Shown here: one piece after another, positions 9,627-19,212 of the stretch
Numbering within the stretch: position 1 is the stretch's first letter
Layout of the letters: the number at the start of each line of letters is the position of its first letter
Source of the DNA: Ktedonobacterales bacterium
Lineage (GTDB): Bacteria; Chloroflexota; Ktedonobacteria; Ktedonobacterales; DATBGS01
NCBI GenBank assembly: GCA_036557285.1
Contig: DATBHW010000020.1
Coordinates: 62,001-126,000 of the forward strand
DNA length: 64,000 bases
Direction of reading: 5' to 3'
The notes under the pieces: generated by a model
The model's input: only the letters and a program-made list of their open reading frames with translations
Told to the model about the DNA's origin: nothing
Database searches by the model: none
Translations under genes and position numbers: made by a program

Positions 9627-11558
9627 ATGTGTGGGATCGCTGGTTTCGTCAACATTGGTCTGAATAACGAGGATGCTGGAGCATTATTAGCCAGCATGAC
9701 CGATATTATTCACCATCGTGGGCCTGATGACGAGGGACACTGGCTGAAGGATGGTGTCGGCCTGGGAATACGACGCCTGAGTATTATTGATCTCAGCGGC
9801 GGGAAACAGCCGATTACCAATGAAGATGGCTCCGTCATTGTGGTTTATAACGGGGAGATCTATAACTATCAGGCGCTCCGTCAGGAACTTGAGGCAGCCG
9901 GCCATCATTTCACCACCAACAGCGATACCGAAACGATTGTCCATGCCTATGAGGAGGATGGGCTTGATTTTACACGTCGACTGCGCGGAATGTTCGCTAT
10001 TGCCATTTGGGACCAGAAGCACAGGCGTCTGGTCCTGACACGCGACCGCTTTGGCAAAAAGCCGCTTTACTACTGCTTCGATGGGCAGCGTCTGCTCTTT
10101 GGATCAGAGATGAAGTCGCTGCTTCTGGCGCCCGGTCTCTCCAGAGAACTCGATCCCGTTGCTATCAACCAGTACTTCACCTACGGCTATATACCCGCGC
10201 CGCGAACGGCCCTGACGGGTATCTCTAAGCTAGCAGCCGCCCATACGCTCAGCTTTGAGAACGGCAGCATCGTGCTCCAGCGCTATTGGCAGCTCGATTT
10301 TACACCACGTTGTATGGATGATGAAGAGACGGCAGTGCAACGAGTGCGTGAATTGTTCGCCGAGGCGGTGCGCATCCGGCTGATGAGCGAAGTGCCGCTT
10401 GGCGCTTTCCTCAGCGGTGGCATAGATTCGAGCTGTGTTGTCGCCCTGATGAGCCAGGTCGCCACTGAACCGGTGAAGACGTTTTCCATCGGGTTTGAGG
10501 AGCAGGATTACAGCGAGGTGAAGTATGCCCGGCTCGTGGCGCAGCGCTATCAGACCGATCATCATGAATGTATCGTCCGGCTTGATCTGCTGGATGTGCT
10601 GCCGCGCCTGATCTGGGATTTTGACGAGCCATTTGCCGACGCTTCGATGGTGCCAACCTACTATGTCTCAAAGCTGGCGCGCCAGCATGTCACGGTGGCG
10701 CTTTCCGGGGATGGGGGGGATGAGTTGTTTGGTGGATATATGCGCTATGCCCGTATGATGGCCGATAATTGGGTGGATAGACTTGGCCCCCTCCGAAGAG
10801 TAGGGCCGCTGGTGAGCGCGCTCATGCCCGGTGGGATGAGGGGTAAAAATCGCCTGCGCGCCCTTGCTCTTGATCCTGAAGTGCGCTACATCGAGGGATC
10901 GTCTATCTTCCCTACGCCGCTTCGTCAGCGCCTGCTTCAGAGTGAGTTTCTCGTAGGAGGCGCGGCTGATTCCCAGCGTATACAGCTTGATCACTTTGCT
11001 GAAGCGCGGAGCCTCGATTTTTATACCCGAATGCAGCATGTAGATGTTGCCTGTTATCTGCCCTATGACATCCTGGTAAAAGTGGATAAAGCCAGCATGC
11101 TGACCTCGCTGGAGGCGCGCGCCCCGCTCCTCGATCATGTGCTGGGCGAGTATGTCGCTTCCCTACGGCATGAGGTGCGCAACCCCGGCGGGCAGCAAAA
11201 ATATCTCCTCAAGCGTGTAGCAGAGAGCCTGCTCCCTGATGAGATTCTTCATCGGCCAAAGAAAGGGTTTGGGCTTCCGATTGAACATTGGTTCCGGGGC
11301 GAACTGAAGGAACTCGCCTGGGATATTCTCCAGAGCCAGCAGGCTAGCAATCGTGGCGTCGTCAATACTGGGCAGGTGGAGCGGCTCCTCGCCGATCATC
11401 AAAGCCATCTGTATAATCATGACCGGCGCATCTGGGCGTGGCTCTGCTTTGAGTTGTGGTGTCGTCTGTATCTTGATGGAGCCGATCACTCAGCGTTCTG
11501 GCCGCTCAAGAGTCGCCCATCACTGGCAGCGTCTGGTGGAGAGAGGGGGATGCGTTAG
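9627..11558 (+). CDS. asnB: glutamine-dependent asparagine synthetase-family amidotransferase
   Basis: The 643-residue protein begins MCGIAGF, with Cys2 as the class II glutaminase nucleophile. Conserved stretches include HHRGPDDEG near residue 30, NGEIYNY near 76 and RDRFGKKPLYY near 140. The synthetase half has the PP-loop SGGIDSS near residue 264 and ALSGDGGDELFGGY near 358. The reaction known for the family is ATP- and glutamine-dependent amidation of a carboxylate. Inside a polysaccharide cluster with a UDP-sugar 6-dehydrogenase, the acceptor could be a uronic acid instead of aspartate, as known for WbpS-type enzymes; this is an inference. The downstream glycosyltransferase starts 2 bases after the stop, so translation is probably coupled. 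Confidence 0.9.
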   Translation: MCGIAGFVNIGLNNEDAGALLASMTDIIHHRGPDDEGHWLKDGVGLGIRRLSIIDLSGGKQPITNEDGSVIVVYNGEIYNYQALRQELEAAGHHFTTNSDTETIVHAYEEDGLDFTRRLRGMFAIAIWDQKHRRLVLTRDRFGKKPLYYCFDGQRLLFGSEMKSLLLAPGLSRELDPVAINQYFTYGYIPAPRTALTGISKLAAAHTLSFENGSIVLQRYWQLDFTPRCMDDEETAVQRVRELFAEAVRIRLMSEVPLGAFLSGGIDSSCVVALMSQVATEPVKTFSIGFEEQDYSEVKYARLVAQRYQTDHHECIVRLDLLDVLPRLIWDFDEPFADASMVPTYYVSKLARQHVTVALSGDGGDELFGGYMRYARMMADNWVDRLGPLRRVGPLVSALMPGGMRGKNRLRALALDPEVRYIEGSSIFPTPLRQRLLQSEFLVGGAADSQRIQLDHFAEARSLDFYTRMQHVDVACYLPYDILVKVDKASMLTSLEARAPLLDHVLGEYVASLRHEVRNPGGQQKYLLKRVAESLLPDEILHRPKKGFGLPIEHWFRGELKELAWDILQSQQASNRGVVNTGQVERLLADHQSHLYNHDRRIWAWLCFELWCRLYLDGADHSAFWPLKSRPSLAASGGERGMR

Positions 11559-11559
11559 C

Positions 11560-12765
11560 ATGGGGCAGAGCGACGGAGCGCTGGAACAGGCGCTTGCTAA
11601 CCCTCCGGCTGCTGCGAGACCCCTGCGCATCCTGTATCTTATGGAGCAGCTAGACATGGGCGGCGCTGAGCGGCGCTTTGTGCGCATGGCGCGGATGCTG
11701 AATCGGGATCAGATGCAGCTTGTTGTTGGCGTTTTGCGGCCAGGTGGGGCGCTCGAAGCTGATCTGCACTCGTTGGGCGTCGAGATCGTGCCCTTTACAC
11801 GTCATGGCCGCTTTGATCCCTCGCCCGTATGGCGCCTCGCGCATTATGTGCGCAAAGAGCGCATTGACGTTGTACACGCGATGCACTGGCTTTCTAGTCT
11901 GGTAGCAATGCTGGCTGCCTGGCAAATACCCCATCTCGCCGTGATTGGCTCAACCGTCAACCTGTTTTATGATAAGGCTCCTGCTGGGAAGTACCGCCTG
12001 ATGCTCGATCACCTGTTCTGGCGGCGAATGGACTACATGGCGGTCAATGCGCTGGCCCTGCGCGACTACCTTGTCCAGCGGCGCTTTCCTGAAAAACGTC
12101 TGATGGTCATTGCAAATGGCGTTGATATTCCTGATACGGCGCGCCTTTCTCCAGCCACCCGCGAGGCCGCGCGCGCTGCGCTCGGTGTTCCTCCGCATGC
12201 GCCGCTGATTGGGACCGTAGCCCGGCTTGAACCAGCTAAGAATCTCCAGATGTTGTTACATGCTGCCAGGGCAGTTTGTGCGCGCTTTCCTGATGCCCGC
12301 TTTGTCCTGGTTGGCAATGGCAGCGAGCGCGCGCCGTTAGAGGCATTGGCGGCCACATTGGGAATCAGTGAGAAGGTGCTGTTCACTGGCGAGGTCGCTC
12401 ACAGCGATCTGGTCCTGCCTGCGTTTGATGTGTTTGTCCTCTGCTCGCGCTTTGAGGGGATGCCCAATGTTTTGCTGGAGGCTGGCGCGTGGGGGCTGCC
12501 GTTGATCTCAACGCCGGTTGGGGGAACGGTGGAGATCGTTCTGGATGAGAAAACCGGCTTCCTGACCCCGATGGGGGACGCTCCCGCCCTGGCTGAGCGC
12601 ATCGGCGCCCTGCTGGAGCGTCCCGATCTGGCTGCTGCGTTCGGGCACGCTGCACGCGCGCACGTGATGAACCATTTCTCAAGCAGCACTATGATCCAAC
12701 GCTATGAAGCTCTGTATCGCATGGCCGCTGAAGCGCGAGCCATGAGAGGACGCTCAGGCTTATGA
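11560..12765 (+). CDS. GT4-family glycosyltransferase
   Basis: The frame is open from further upstream inside asnB, but the likely ATG is at 11560, two bases after the asnB stop and behind GAGAGGGGG. The resulting 401-residue protein has MEQLDMGGAERRFVRMA near residue 30, an N-terminal GT-B acceptor motif. It also has IGTVARLEPAKNLQMLLHAA near 220 and SRFEGMPNVLLEAGAWGLP near 300. It belongs to the GT4 transferases that build lipid-linked repeat units in the cytoplasm. Its last four bases overlap the start of the next glycosyltransferase (ATGA), which indicates one operon. Confidence 0.88.
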   Translation: MGQSDGALEQALANPPAAARPLRILYLMEQLDMGGAERRFVRMARMLNRDQMQLVVGVLRPGGALEADLHSLGVEIVPFTRHGRFDPSPVWRLAHYVRKERIDVVHAMHWLSSLVAMLAAWQIPHLAVIGSTVNLFYDKAPAGKYRLMLDHLFWRRMDYMAVNALALRDYLVQRRFPEKRLMVIANGVDIPDTARLSPATREAARAALGVPPHAPLIGTVARLEPAKNLQMLLHAARAVCARFPDARFVLVGNGSERAPLEALAATLGISEKVLFTGEVAHSDLVLPAFDVFVLCSRFEGMPNVLLEAGAWGLPLISTPVGGTVEIVLDEKTGFLTPMGDAPALAERIGALLERPDLAAAFGHAARAHVMNHFSSSTMIQRYEALYRMAAEARAMRGRSGL

Positions 12766-14105
12766 ATATTTTGATCTGTAACAATCGCTATTTCCCTTCA
12801 ACAGGGCCAGAACGCTATCTTTTTGCCATTACGGGTCTGCTAGAAAAGCATGGTCATGCAGTAGTTCCTCTCGCCGCCAATTATAGCCAGACAGTTGATA
12901 CCCCCTACCGGCGCTATTTTGTTCCGCCCCCGGTTGATGCTGAAAGCGTCTTCTTCCAGCAATACAAAGACAGGTTGACTCTGCGTAAGCAGGCGGGCCT
13001 GGTGGCGCGAGCAACGTACTATCCTGCTGCGCGTGAGGCGGCTCATCGCGCAATTGTTGAGCAGCAGATCGATCTGGTCTATCTGCTGAGTATGGTCAAT
13101 GTTCTCTCGCCAAGTATCATTGATGCCGCCTATGCGCATGGGATTCCTGTGGTGATGCGCCTCTCCGATTTCAACCTCCTCTGCCCCGCGTATGTGTTCA
13201 TGCGCGACGGGAAAGTCTGCCAGGATTGCCTGGGCGGCTATCATCACGCGCTGCGCCATCGCTGTCTTCAGGGGTCGGCGATGGTCACAGGCGCCAGGGT
13301 GGTTGCGATGATGGCTCACAATGCACTGGGCATTTACAAGAAAGTGGACGCCTTCATCGCCCCTTCACGCTTTATGGTGAGCCAGATGGAGCAGTATTTC
13401 AAGCCTGCGCGTGGACGCATCGTTCACATCCCTAGCTTTGTCGATCAGGCGCTGCTCGATGCGCGTCCAGGCCAAGCAAGTGCCGGAGATCACCAGATAA
13501 GCAATGGAGTGGGGAAACGGCCCTATATCCTCCAGTTCGGGCGTGTTTCGTCCGATAAAGGCGTTGCTATTACGCTCCGAGCATATGCTGGACTTGAGCG
13601 CGATGTTGATCTAGTGATCGCAGGCGAGAGCAGCAATGATTATCGCCTGCGTATGGAAGAGTTGGCGTTGTCTCTCGGAGAAACAGGTGTGCGCTTTACA
13701 GGCTTTGTGCAAGGTGAAGCACTCTCTTCACTCATTGCAGGAGCGTTGTGCGTTGTTGCGCCCTCTACCTGTCATGATAATGCCCCGATGAGCGTCTATG
13801 AGAGCCTGGCATATGGCAAGGCGGTGATTGGGAGTGACCTGGGTGGTATCAGCGAGCAGCTTGAGCATGGCTGCGGATTGCTTATCCCGCCAGGTGATGC
13901 AGAGGCGCTGCGCCACTCGCTGCGCCAGGTCATTGATGATCCGCTGCTGCGCGCGAGCCTGGAGCGCGCGGGGCAGCAGCGCGCGCTCAACGAGTACGCG
14001 CCGGAGCGCCATTATGCGCGCTTACTGGAGGTTTTCCAAAACGTCTGCGCTGGCGAGCGGCGCCTGGGAACGCATGCCAGGGATCGGCTCATAACGCATA
14101 AGTGA
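12762..14105 (+). CDS. GT4-family glycosyltransferase
   Basis: This 447-residue GT-B enzyme starts at an ATGA overlap with the preceding gene. Recognisable parts are the N-terminal CNNRYFPSTGPERYLF, a cysteine-containing segment near residues 146-165 (LLCPAYVFMRDGKVCQDC and later HHALRHRC) common in one GT4 subgroup, LQFGRVSSDKGVAITLRAYA near 260 and APSTCHDNAPMSVYESLAYG near 335. It should add a further sugar to the repeat unit. Its 3' end overlaps the convergent DUF4012 gene by 17 bases, marking the end of the plus-strand operon. Confidence 0.88.
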   Translation: MNILICNNRYFPSTGPERYLFAITGLLEKHGHAVVPLAANYSQTVDTPYRRYFVPPPVDAESVFFQQYKDRLTLRKQAGLVARATYYPAAREAAHRAIVEQQIDLVYLLSMVNVLSPSIIDAAYAHGIPVVMRLSDFNLLCPAYVFMRDGKVCQDCLGGYHHALRHRCLQGSAMVTGARVVAMMAHNALGIYKKVDAFIAPSRFMVSQMEQYFKPARGRIVHIPSFVDQALLDARPGQASAGDHQISNGVGKRPYILQFGRVSSDKGVAITLRAYAGLERDVDLVIAGESSNDYRLRMEELALSLGETGVRFTGFVQGEALSSLIAGALCVVAPSTCHDNAPMSVYESLAYGKAVIGSDLGGISEQLEHGCGLLIPPGDAEALRHSLRQVIDDPLLRASLERAGQQRALNEYAPERHYARLLEVFQNVCAGERRLGTHARDRLITHK

Positions 14106-16293
14106 TGTTGTACGTCTTATCCTTATCAATGGTCCCCTTATACGTCAGAATGGGCGCTCGCGCTCCTGGCGCTGTAACAGTCAGCGTCAATTGCTGGTTG
14201 GACCCCGACTGATGTTGGAAAATAAGCTGGTAATGCCAATGAGCAGAAGCGTCTGCTGTTGCGGCGTTTGGTACCGACCAGATCAGATGCAGCGAATAGC
14301 GTTTGCCGTCTTGCACGTTCACGTATCCTCCCCACATCTGGCGACCAGGCTCATCACTGTGATTGATTTGGTTCGAGCCACCGTTCAGCCCTTTCAAGCT
14401 CTTCAGTTTCGCGTTAGCGGGCGCGTAGACGCGCAGGTAGGTCAAATAACGATCTTGCCCAAAGAGCGTCTTGGGGTCTGTCACTTTGTAGTTGTAGGTG
14501 ATGGTGAGGTTGTGCGTTGCCGTCCCCTGGGCGTCCAGAGTCACGTTATCAGTATAACTGACGACAGTAAACTGACTCCCCTTGTTTACCCCCACATTGG
14601 AGTCAATGATGGTGACGCCATCTCCAGGCCCTTGGGTAATCGTCCCATCGAACTTGTGTTGAGCCAGCAGCGCCTCAGCATTTTTATCGCTTAGATAGAC
14701 CTGAATGTCCTTCGTCTCCAGACTGGTGATGGCTGCTCTGGCTATGTCAACGAGTTTGCTTGTTGGCAGGCCATGCAGCTTTTCTAAAAAGGCGCGCGCC
14801 AATAGAGCGGTGAAGCGTTTGCGCGGGGAACTGATTTGATCGCTTGGCGGTAAATTCGTTAGAGGGTCATTTTTTTTGGTCTGCTGGTAATAATGAATGA
14901 GCCGCTCCAAGTTCTGGTCGGTGACGGTCTCATGATAATCAGGCACGACGATTGGCCCAATGATTTTAATCACGCGCGCGATGGCTGGCGGAGTAAAAGC
15001 GATGACTCCTTGTACGGCAGGCCCGCCCTCCAGCTTGAGCATGCGCATCCCTGTTTGCGCGGCAGTTGGAAAATTGGCCGAGATATTAGAATCGCGTAGT
15101 CCGAAGCAGCAAAAGGGCCACCAGGGATAAATAGCTGGGTGATTACTATCATGCTTTTGTACATAGGGAAGATCGAGAAGATAGGTATCACTGAGCGTAA
15201 AGGGTTGCACCTGCCCATTCTTGATGGTCATCACACCGTAATTGCCGATAAATCCACCGGTTGAGCGTAGTTCGCTGCGATCCATGAGTTCTAGCAAGAA
15301 GCTCTCCGGGGTGGTGACTCCGAGCAGGCTGGGGGCCACGCTCAACCAGGCTTCCACCTCAGCAAATTTCGTTTGGATGCTGGGCCAGATAGTCAGTAGC
15401 TGGCGTACTTGATTGACTTGCTGGGGCTTGAGCAGCCCCGCAGGTATAGCAGATAAGTCAGCATGCTGCGCATACAGCACCGCGCTGTTGAGATGATGGA
15501 AAGCGTCTTCGAGGTTCTGCTGAAGTTGCTCCAGCAAGTGAGCATTTAACGATGGCGGCGGTGTTCCCGTCTGCGCTGGGGGTGAACTGCTAGCAAATAA
15601 CCCTGCCTTCAGGACGCCATTAAGCATCTGGAGACTCTTAACCAGATCAAGACCAGCAAAACAAGCCTGATTGGCGGCATCTACCAATGCGCCCAAGGAA
15701 GCAATGGTGGTGTTCGTTATCGGCAGATGCGCAGCAATGAAAAAACTGCCAGCAGGCTCTTCAAGATCGCTGTGCAGGAGCGTAAAGTCATGCTGAGCGG
15801 CGGTCATTTCTTGCTGAAGCTGCTGAAGGATAGCCGGGTCCAACAACTCCCCTAGATTGCCCTGTGACGGCATCAGCGCCTCGATGCGATGCAAGTGCAG
15901 CGCTGCATCGTTTGCCTCAGCGCGTGCGCGAGAGACACGCATCGCTGCGTCTATGGCGCCGGAGAGCGTACCAAGAAGAATCAATGTCAGGATTGCCAGG
16001 AGGATTGCCCGGTGTCTCAACTTCGAGATAACTTTGGGCGAAAGCCCCTGCCGGGTAGATCTAAAGATTCCACCCAGACCTGTTGCCCTTAACAGGTACC
16101 CGCGAAAGCCTCCCCCAAAATTAGGAAGCCGCTGTTTTCTCCTGGGGCGCTTTCCCTTCGGCTCTTGCTTCCGCGTGCCTGCGCTTATTTTACTCCGGGG
16201 GTCCACTGCCGGGAAATCCTCAGACGATCTGGTGTGTCCAGGTGGTGAAATAGGGCCAAAAGGATACGCAGCATCATCCCTTCTTCCAGGCAT
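14089..16293 (-). CDS. DUF4012 domain-containing membrane-anchored protein
   Basis: The first possible ATG is at 16314, but the ATG at 16293 has an AAGGAG site seven bases upstream and is preferred, giving 734 residues. A basic N-terminal tail of about 100 residues is followed by one membrane helix (LAILTLILLGTLSGAIDAAM) and a large extracytoplasmic region. The signature ESFLLELMDRSELRSTGGFI near residue 320 and the following GNYGVMTIKNGQ are typical of DUF4012. The family recurs in polysaccharide loci of Actinobacteria and Chloroflexota but has no established biochemical role. A surface function in glycan attachment or assembly is possible. It is the last gene of a minus-strand group with the sugar-nucleotide enzymes. 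Confidence 0.8.
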   Translation of the reverse strand: MPGRRDDAAYPFGPISPPGHTRSSEDFPAVDPRSKISAGTRKQEPKGKRPRRKQRLPNFGGGFRGYLLRATGLGGIFRSTRQGLSPKVISKLRHRAILLAILTLILLGTLSGAIDAAMRVSRARAEANDAALHLHRIEALMPSQGNLGELLDPAILQQLQQEMTAAQHDFTLLHSDLEEPAGSFFIAAHLPITNTTIASLGALVDAANQACFAGLDLVKSLQMLNGVLKAGLFASSSPPAQTGTPPPSLNAHLLEQLQQNLEDAFHHLNSAVLYAQHADLSAIPAGLLKPQQVNQVRQLLTIWPSIQTKFAEVEAWLSVAPSLLGVTTPESFLLELMDRSELRSTGGFIGNYGVMTIKNGQVQPFTLSDTYLLDLPYVQKHDSNHPAIYPWWPFCCFGLRDSNISANFPTAAQTGMRMLKLEGGPAVQGVIAFTPPAIARVIKIIGPIVVPDYHETVTDQNLERLIHYYQQTKKNDPLTNLPPSDQISSPRKRFTALLARAFLEKLHGLPTSKLVDIARAAITSLETKDIQVYLSDKNAEALLAQHKFDGTITQGPGDGVTIIDSNVGVNKGSQFTVVSYTDNVTLDAQGTATHNLTITYNYKVTDPKTLFGQDRYLTYLRVYAPANAKLKSLKGLNGGSNQINHSDEPGRQMWGGYVNVQDGKRYSLHLIWSVPNAATADASAHWHYQLIFQHQSGSNQQLTLTVTAPGARAPILTYKGTIDKDKTYNITYAL

Positions 16294-16365
16294 TGAATAT
16301 CTCCTTTGTAACACATCCCTTTTTCGTACCTGCCGTGTATGCCAAAACCAGGGCTGTGCTGATTC

Positions 16366-17718
16366 CTAAGCGTGAAGAGCAACTTTGCCAGGCCGCACCA
16401 GCCTCCAGACATGACTATCAACCGAGAGATGACCAGTGGCATTACGTGTATCTACAACAAGCGAGGCCGAGCGCACGACACGTTCATAATCAATAGTACT
16501 GTGGTCTGTGACAATGACGACCCCATCAACAGAGGTCAATAGCTCGTCAGTCAACGGCTCTGTCGAGAGCGTATGGTCGCCCAGGCGCAGTTCAGGCACA
16601 TACGGGTCCGAGTAGATCACGGCTGCATGTCGGTCTTGCAGCAATTCTATAATATCCAGCGCGGGTGACTCACGCACATCGCTGACATCGCGTTTATAAG
16701 CAACCCCAAGGATGAGCAGGCGCGCGCCATTCAGACATTTCCCGTGTTCGTTGAGCGCCAGGGTGATCTGCTCCACGACGAAGCGAGGCATTTCAGCGTT
16801 TACCTCACTCGCCAGTTCAATGAAGCGCGCTCGATAGTTCAATGATCGCAGCTTCCACGCGAGGTAGTGCGGATCGATGGGGATACAATGGCCGCCTAGC
16901 CCTGGACCTGGATAGAAGGGCAAAAAACCAAATGGTTTCGTTGCCGCCGCCTGAATAATCTCCCACACATCAACGCCCAGGATATTTGCCATTTGCGCCA
17001 GTTCGTTGACCATCCCGATATTCACAGCCCGAAATGTATTTTCAAGCAGCTTCACCAACTCAGCCGCTTTCGGCGAACTGACAGGAACGATGCTCTCTAC
17101 GATTGTGCTATACAAGGCGCTGGCGAGTCGAGTGCATTGCTCGGTTACTCCACCGATCACCTTCGGGGTATTGCGGAGGTTAAAGTGGGGATTACCGGGA
17201 TCGATGCGCTCTGGCGAGAATGCCAGAAAGAAATCATGCCCCACGGAAAGTCCTGTTTTTTCCAACATCGGCAGCAGGAGTTCTTCGGTTGTCCCTGGAT
17301 AGGTGGTGCTTTCTAGCACGATCAGTTGACCAGGATGAAGTGTTCGTGCGATGTGTTCTGCGGCGCTCATCACAGAGGAGATGTCGGGGTCTCTTGTCTT
17401 TCGGAGGGGCGTTGGTACGCAAATACTGACTGTATCTACCTCGGCGAGCCGCCCAAAATCACTCGTTGCCGAGAACTTGCCCGCTCTGACCAACTCCTGA
17501 AGCAACGCGCCATTCACATCGGCAATATGGCAGATACCCTGGTTGAGCGCGGCGACACGATGCTGGTCAATATCAAAACCAATGACCTGAAAGCCCGCTT
17601 GTGCAAGGCCAGTCGCTAAAGGCAGGCCAACATACCCCAGGCCAATGACGCCGACAACTGCGTGTCGTTGCTCTATCCGGGTGAGCAGGCTGATCAATAA
17701 GATACTCCATTCATCCAT
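16366..17718 (-). CDS. UDP-N-acetylglucosamine/UDP-sugar 6-dehydrogenase (WbpA-like)
   Basis: This 450-residue enzyme belongs to the UDP-glucose/GDP-mannose dehydrogenase family. It has the NAD-binding GVIGLGYVGLPLA near residue 25, LVVLES-like LIVLESTTYPGTTEE near 150, and the catalytic region FYPGPGLGGHCIPIDPHYLAWK near 265 with the nucleophile cysteine. The PGLGGHCIPIDP form is typical of UDP-GlcNAc 6-dehydrogenases such as WbpA, although the exact substrate cannot be fixed from sequence. It would oxidise C6 of the sugar twice to give a UDP-uronic acid for the exopolysaccharide. It sits 23 bases behind the 4-epimerase gene in the same direction. Confidence 0.87.
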   Translation of the reverse strand: MDEWSILLISLLTRIEQRHAVVGVIGLGYVGLPLATGLAQAGFQVIGFDIDQHRVAALNQGICHIADVNGALLQELVRAGKFSATSDFGRLAEVDTVSICVPTPLRKTRDPDISSVMSAAEHIARTLHPGQLIVLESTTYPGTTEELLLPMLEKTGLSVGHDFFLAFSPERIDPGNPHFNLRNTPKVIGGVTEQCTRLASALYSTIVESIVPVSSPKAAELVKLLENTFRAVNIGMVNELAQMANILGVDVWEIIQAAATKPFGFLPFYPGPGLGGHCIPIDPHYLAWKLRSLNYRARFIELASEVNAEMPRFVVEQITLALNEHGKCLNGARLLILGVAYKRDVSDVRESPALDIIELLQDRHAAVIYSDPYVPELRLGDHTLSTEPLTDELLTSVDGVVIVTDHSTIDYERVVRSASLVVDTRNATGHLSVDSHVWRLVRPGKVALHA

Positions 17719-17741
17719 ACTTCTTGCCGGAAGTAGGAACT

Positions 17742-18683
17742 TCAGCGGGCGCTGCTGAGCGCTTCCAGCGTGCGCGCCAATCCATCAGCGAATCGGACCG
17801 TTGGTTCATAGCCCAGCAGGTGTTGAGCTAACTGAATGTCTGCCAGGCTATCATGGACATCCCCGGCGCGGGCCTCCTGATACTCGGCCTCGACAGTCTG
17901 TCCCAGGAGCGCCCCGGCCAGGCGTAGTAGCTTATTCAACGAAATCTGCTCCCCACAGCCGATATTGATTGCCTGGCCTGCTGCTTCAGTCGCTTCAGCA
18001 GCGAGCAAATTAGCCTCAACGACATTAGCGATATAGGTGAAGTCGCGGGTCTGCTCGCCGTCACCAAAGACAATGGGCGTCTGTCCGGCAAGCAAGGCTT
18101 GCAAAAAGCGCGGGATCACAGCAGCATATTGTGAAGTCGGGTCTTGTCGCGGGCCGAAGACATTAAAATAGCGCAAGGCCACCGTTTCCAGACCATACAC
18201 CTGGGTGAACAAGCGACAGAGATGCTCCCCGGTGAGCTTATGCAGGGCATAGGGAGACATGGGCGATGGAGGCATCGTTTCCCGTTTGGGTAACGTCGGG
18301 GTGTTCCCGTAGACTGAGGAAGAGCTGGCATAGACGACCCGCCGCACTCTGGCATCACGCGCCGCCAGCAAGACATGTTGTGTCCCAGTGACGTTCACTT
18401 CCAGGGTGGTACGTGGATCAGCGATAGAGCGCGGGACCGAGGCAAGGGCCGCCTGGTGAAATACGACCTCGACCCCTTCAACAGCGGCGCGCACGGCGGC
18501 AAAATCGCGCAGATCGCCCTGTACGATCTCGGCCTGCCGCTCAAGAGGAGTAATATTGCCTTCCTTGCCGGTTGAGAAGTCATCAAAAATACGCACAGCT
18601 TTTCCCTGCTTCACCAGCGCCTGAGCAAGATGGGAACCGATAAAGCCCGCGCCACCCGTCACAAGATATTGTGCAGGTTTCAT
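17742..18683 (-). CDS. NAD-dependent UDP-sugar 4-epimerase (UDP-GlcNAc/UDP-Glc epimerase family)
   Basis: The 313-residue protein is an extended short-chain dehydrogenase. It has TGGAGFIGSHLAQAL at residues 9-23 for NAD binding, the catalytic serine region YASSSSVYGN near 118, the YALHK catalytic pair near 143, and RYFNVFGPRQDP followed by YAAVIPRF near 170-185. The RQDP...YAAVIP combination is seen in WbpP/Gne-like UDP-N-acetylglucosamine 4-epimerases. It probably interconverts UDP-GlcNAc and UDP-GalNAc, or the glucose pair, ahead of the dehydrogenase encoded next. It is the first gene of this minus-strand group, diverging from the Trp T-box leader. Confidence 0.85.
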   Translation of the reverse strand: MKPAQYLVTGGAGFIGSHLAQALVKQGKAVRIFDDFSTGKEGNITPLERQAEIVQGDLRDFAAVRAAVEGVEVVFHQAALASVPRSIADPRTTLEVNVTGTQHVLLAARDARVRRVVYASSSSVYGNTPTLPKRETMPPSPMSPYALHKLTGEHLCRLFTQVYGLETVALRYFNVFGPRQDPTSQYAAVIPRFLQALLAGQTPIVFGDGEQTRDFTYIANVVEANLLAAEATEAAGQAINIGCGEQISLNKLLRLAGALLGQTVEAEYQEARAGDVHDSLADIQLAQHLLGYEPTVRFADGLARTLEALSSAR

Positions 18684-18828
18684 ATTCTGCCTCGGTGATG
18701 TTCTAAACTCTACCGCAGCGCCCTACCATCATAACGAACCATTCAGGGATTCAGTATCATTCCAGCGTTTTGATGTGTTGGCATCGCTCCTCTTTTCTGC
18801 GTGCCGCTTGTCGTCATCGAACCTGGGC

Positions 18829-18857
18829 TTGACTTTAGGGCGAGTCCAGGTTATACT
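18829..18857 (+). promoter_or_regulatory. sigma70-type promoter of the trp T-box transcript
   Basis: TTGACT at 18829-18834 and TATACT at 18852-18857 are separated by exactly 17 bases. The predicted start is a few bases further on, directly ahead of the T-box leader, which supports its role in transcribing trpS and the trp genes. Confidence 0.8.
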
Positions 18858-18861
18858 CTCT

Positions 18862-19212
18862 TCAGTCATTGTTGAAGAGAACATGGTGTCGAACAGGAAA
18901 AGTAAGCGATAGCGCGCAGAACAGAGAGTCGGGCCAGGTGAGAGCCGATGCTGGCGCAGCGTTGAATGGTCCTGGGAGCCGCGAACCAAACGCGCCGGGC
19001 GCACGCCCCGCCAGTAGGAACTCGCCGGAAGAGCCAACCGTTATCGTGGCAGGGTATCAACTGCGCGGCAGGTCTGCCAGTTCGTACCCGAAATGAGGAG
19101 CAGTGCAGCCGCGCCACAAGCCGGGGGCATTGCTCGAAGTGGGGTGGCACCACGAAGGCTCTGTTGATTCAGCCTCTCGTCCCGTTGGGGATGAGAGGCT
19201 TTTTGTTTTAGT
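18862..19212 (+). ncRNA. tryptophan T-box leader with intrinsic terminator
   Basis: The untranslated leader ahead of trpS has the parts of a T-box. They are a stem I region with GGTGAGAGCC near 18938, a specifier-loop candidate GAATGG whose TGG (18967-18969) is the tryptophan codon, and the antiterminator box GGTGGCACCACG at 19143-19154. The intrinsic terminator stem AGCCTCTC...GAGAGGCT at 19171-19200 is followed by a T-rich run. Uncharged tRNA-Trp should pair with the specifier and the T-box to favour readthrough. The specifier assignment comes from reading the primary sequence, since I did not fold it. The leader probably controls trpS and, by readthrough, the trpEGDCF genes. Confidence 0.9.

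Noticed and set aside
11353-11559. Upstream start of the GT4 gene inside asnB
   Set aside because: The added residues do not resemble a glycosyltransferase N-terminus; the ATG two bases after the asnB stop fits translational coupling.
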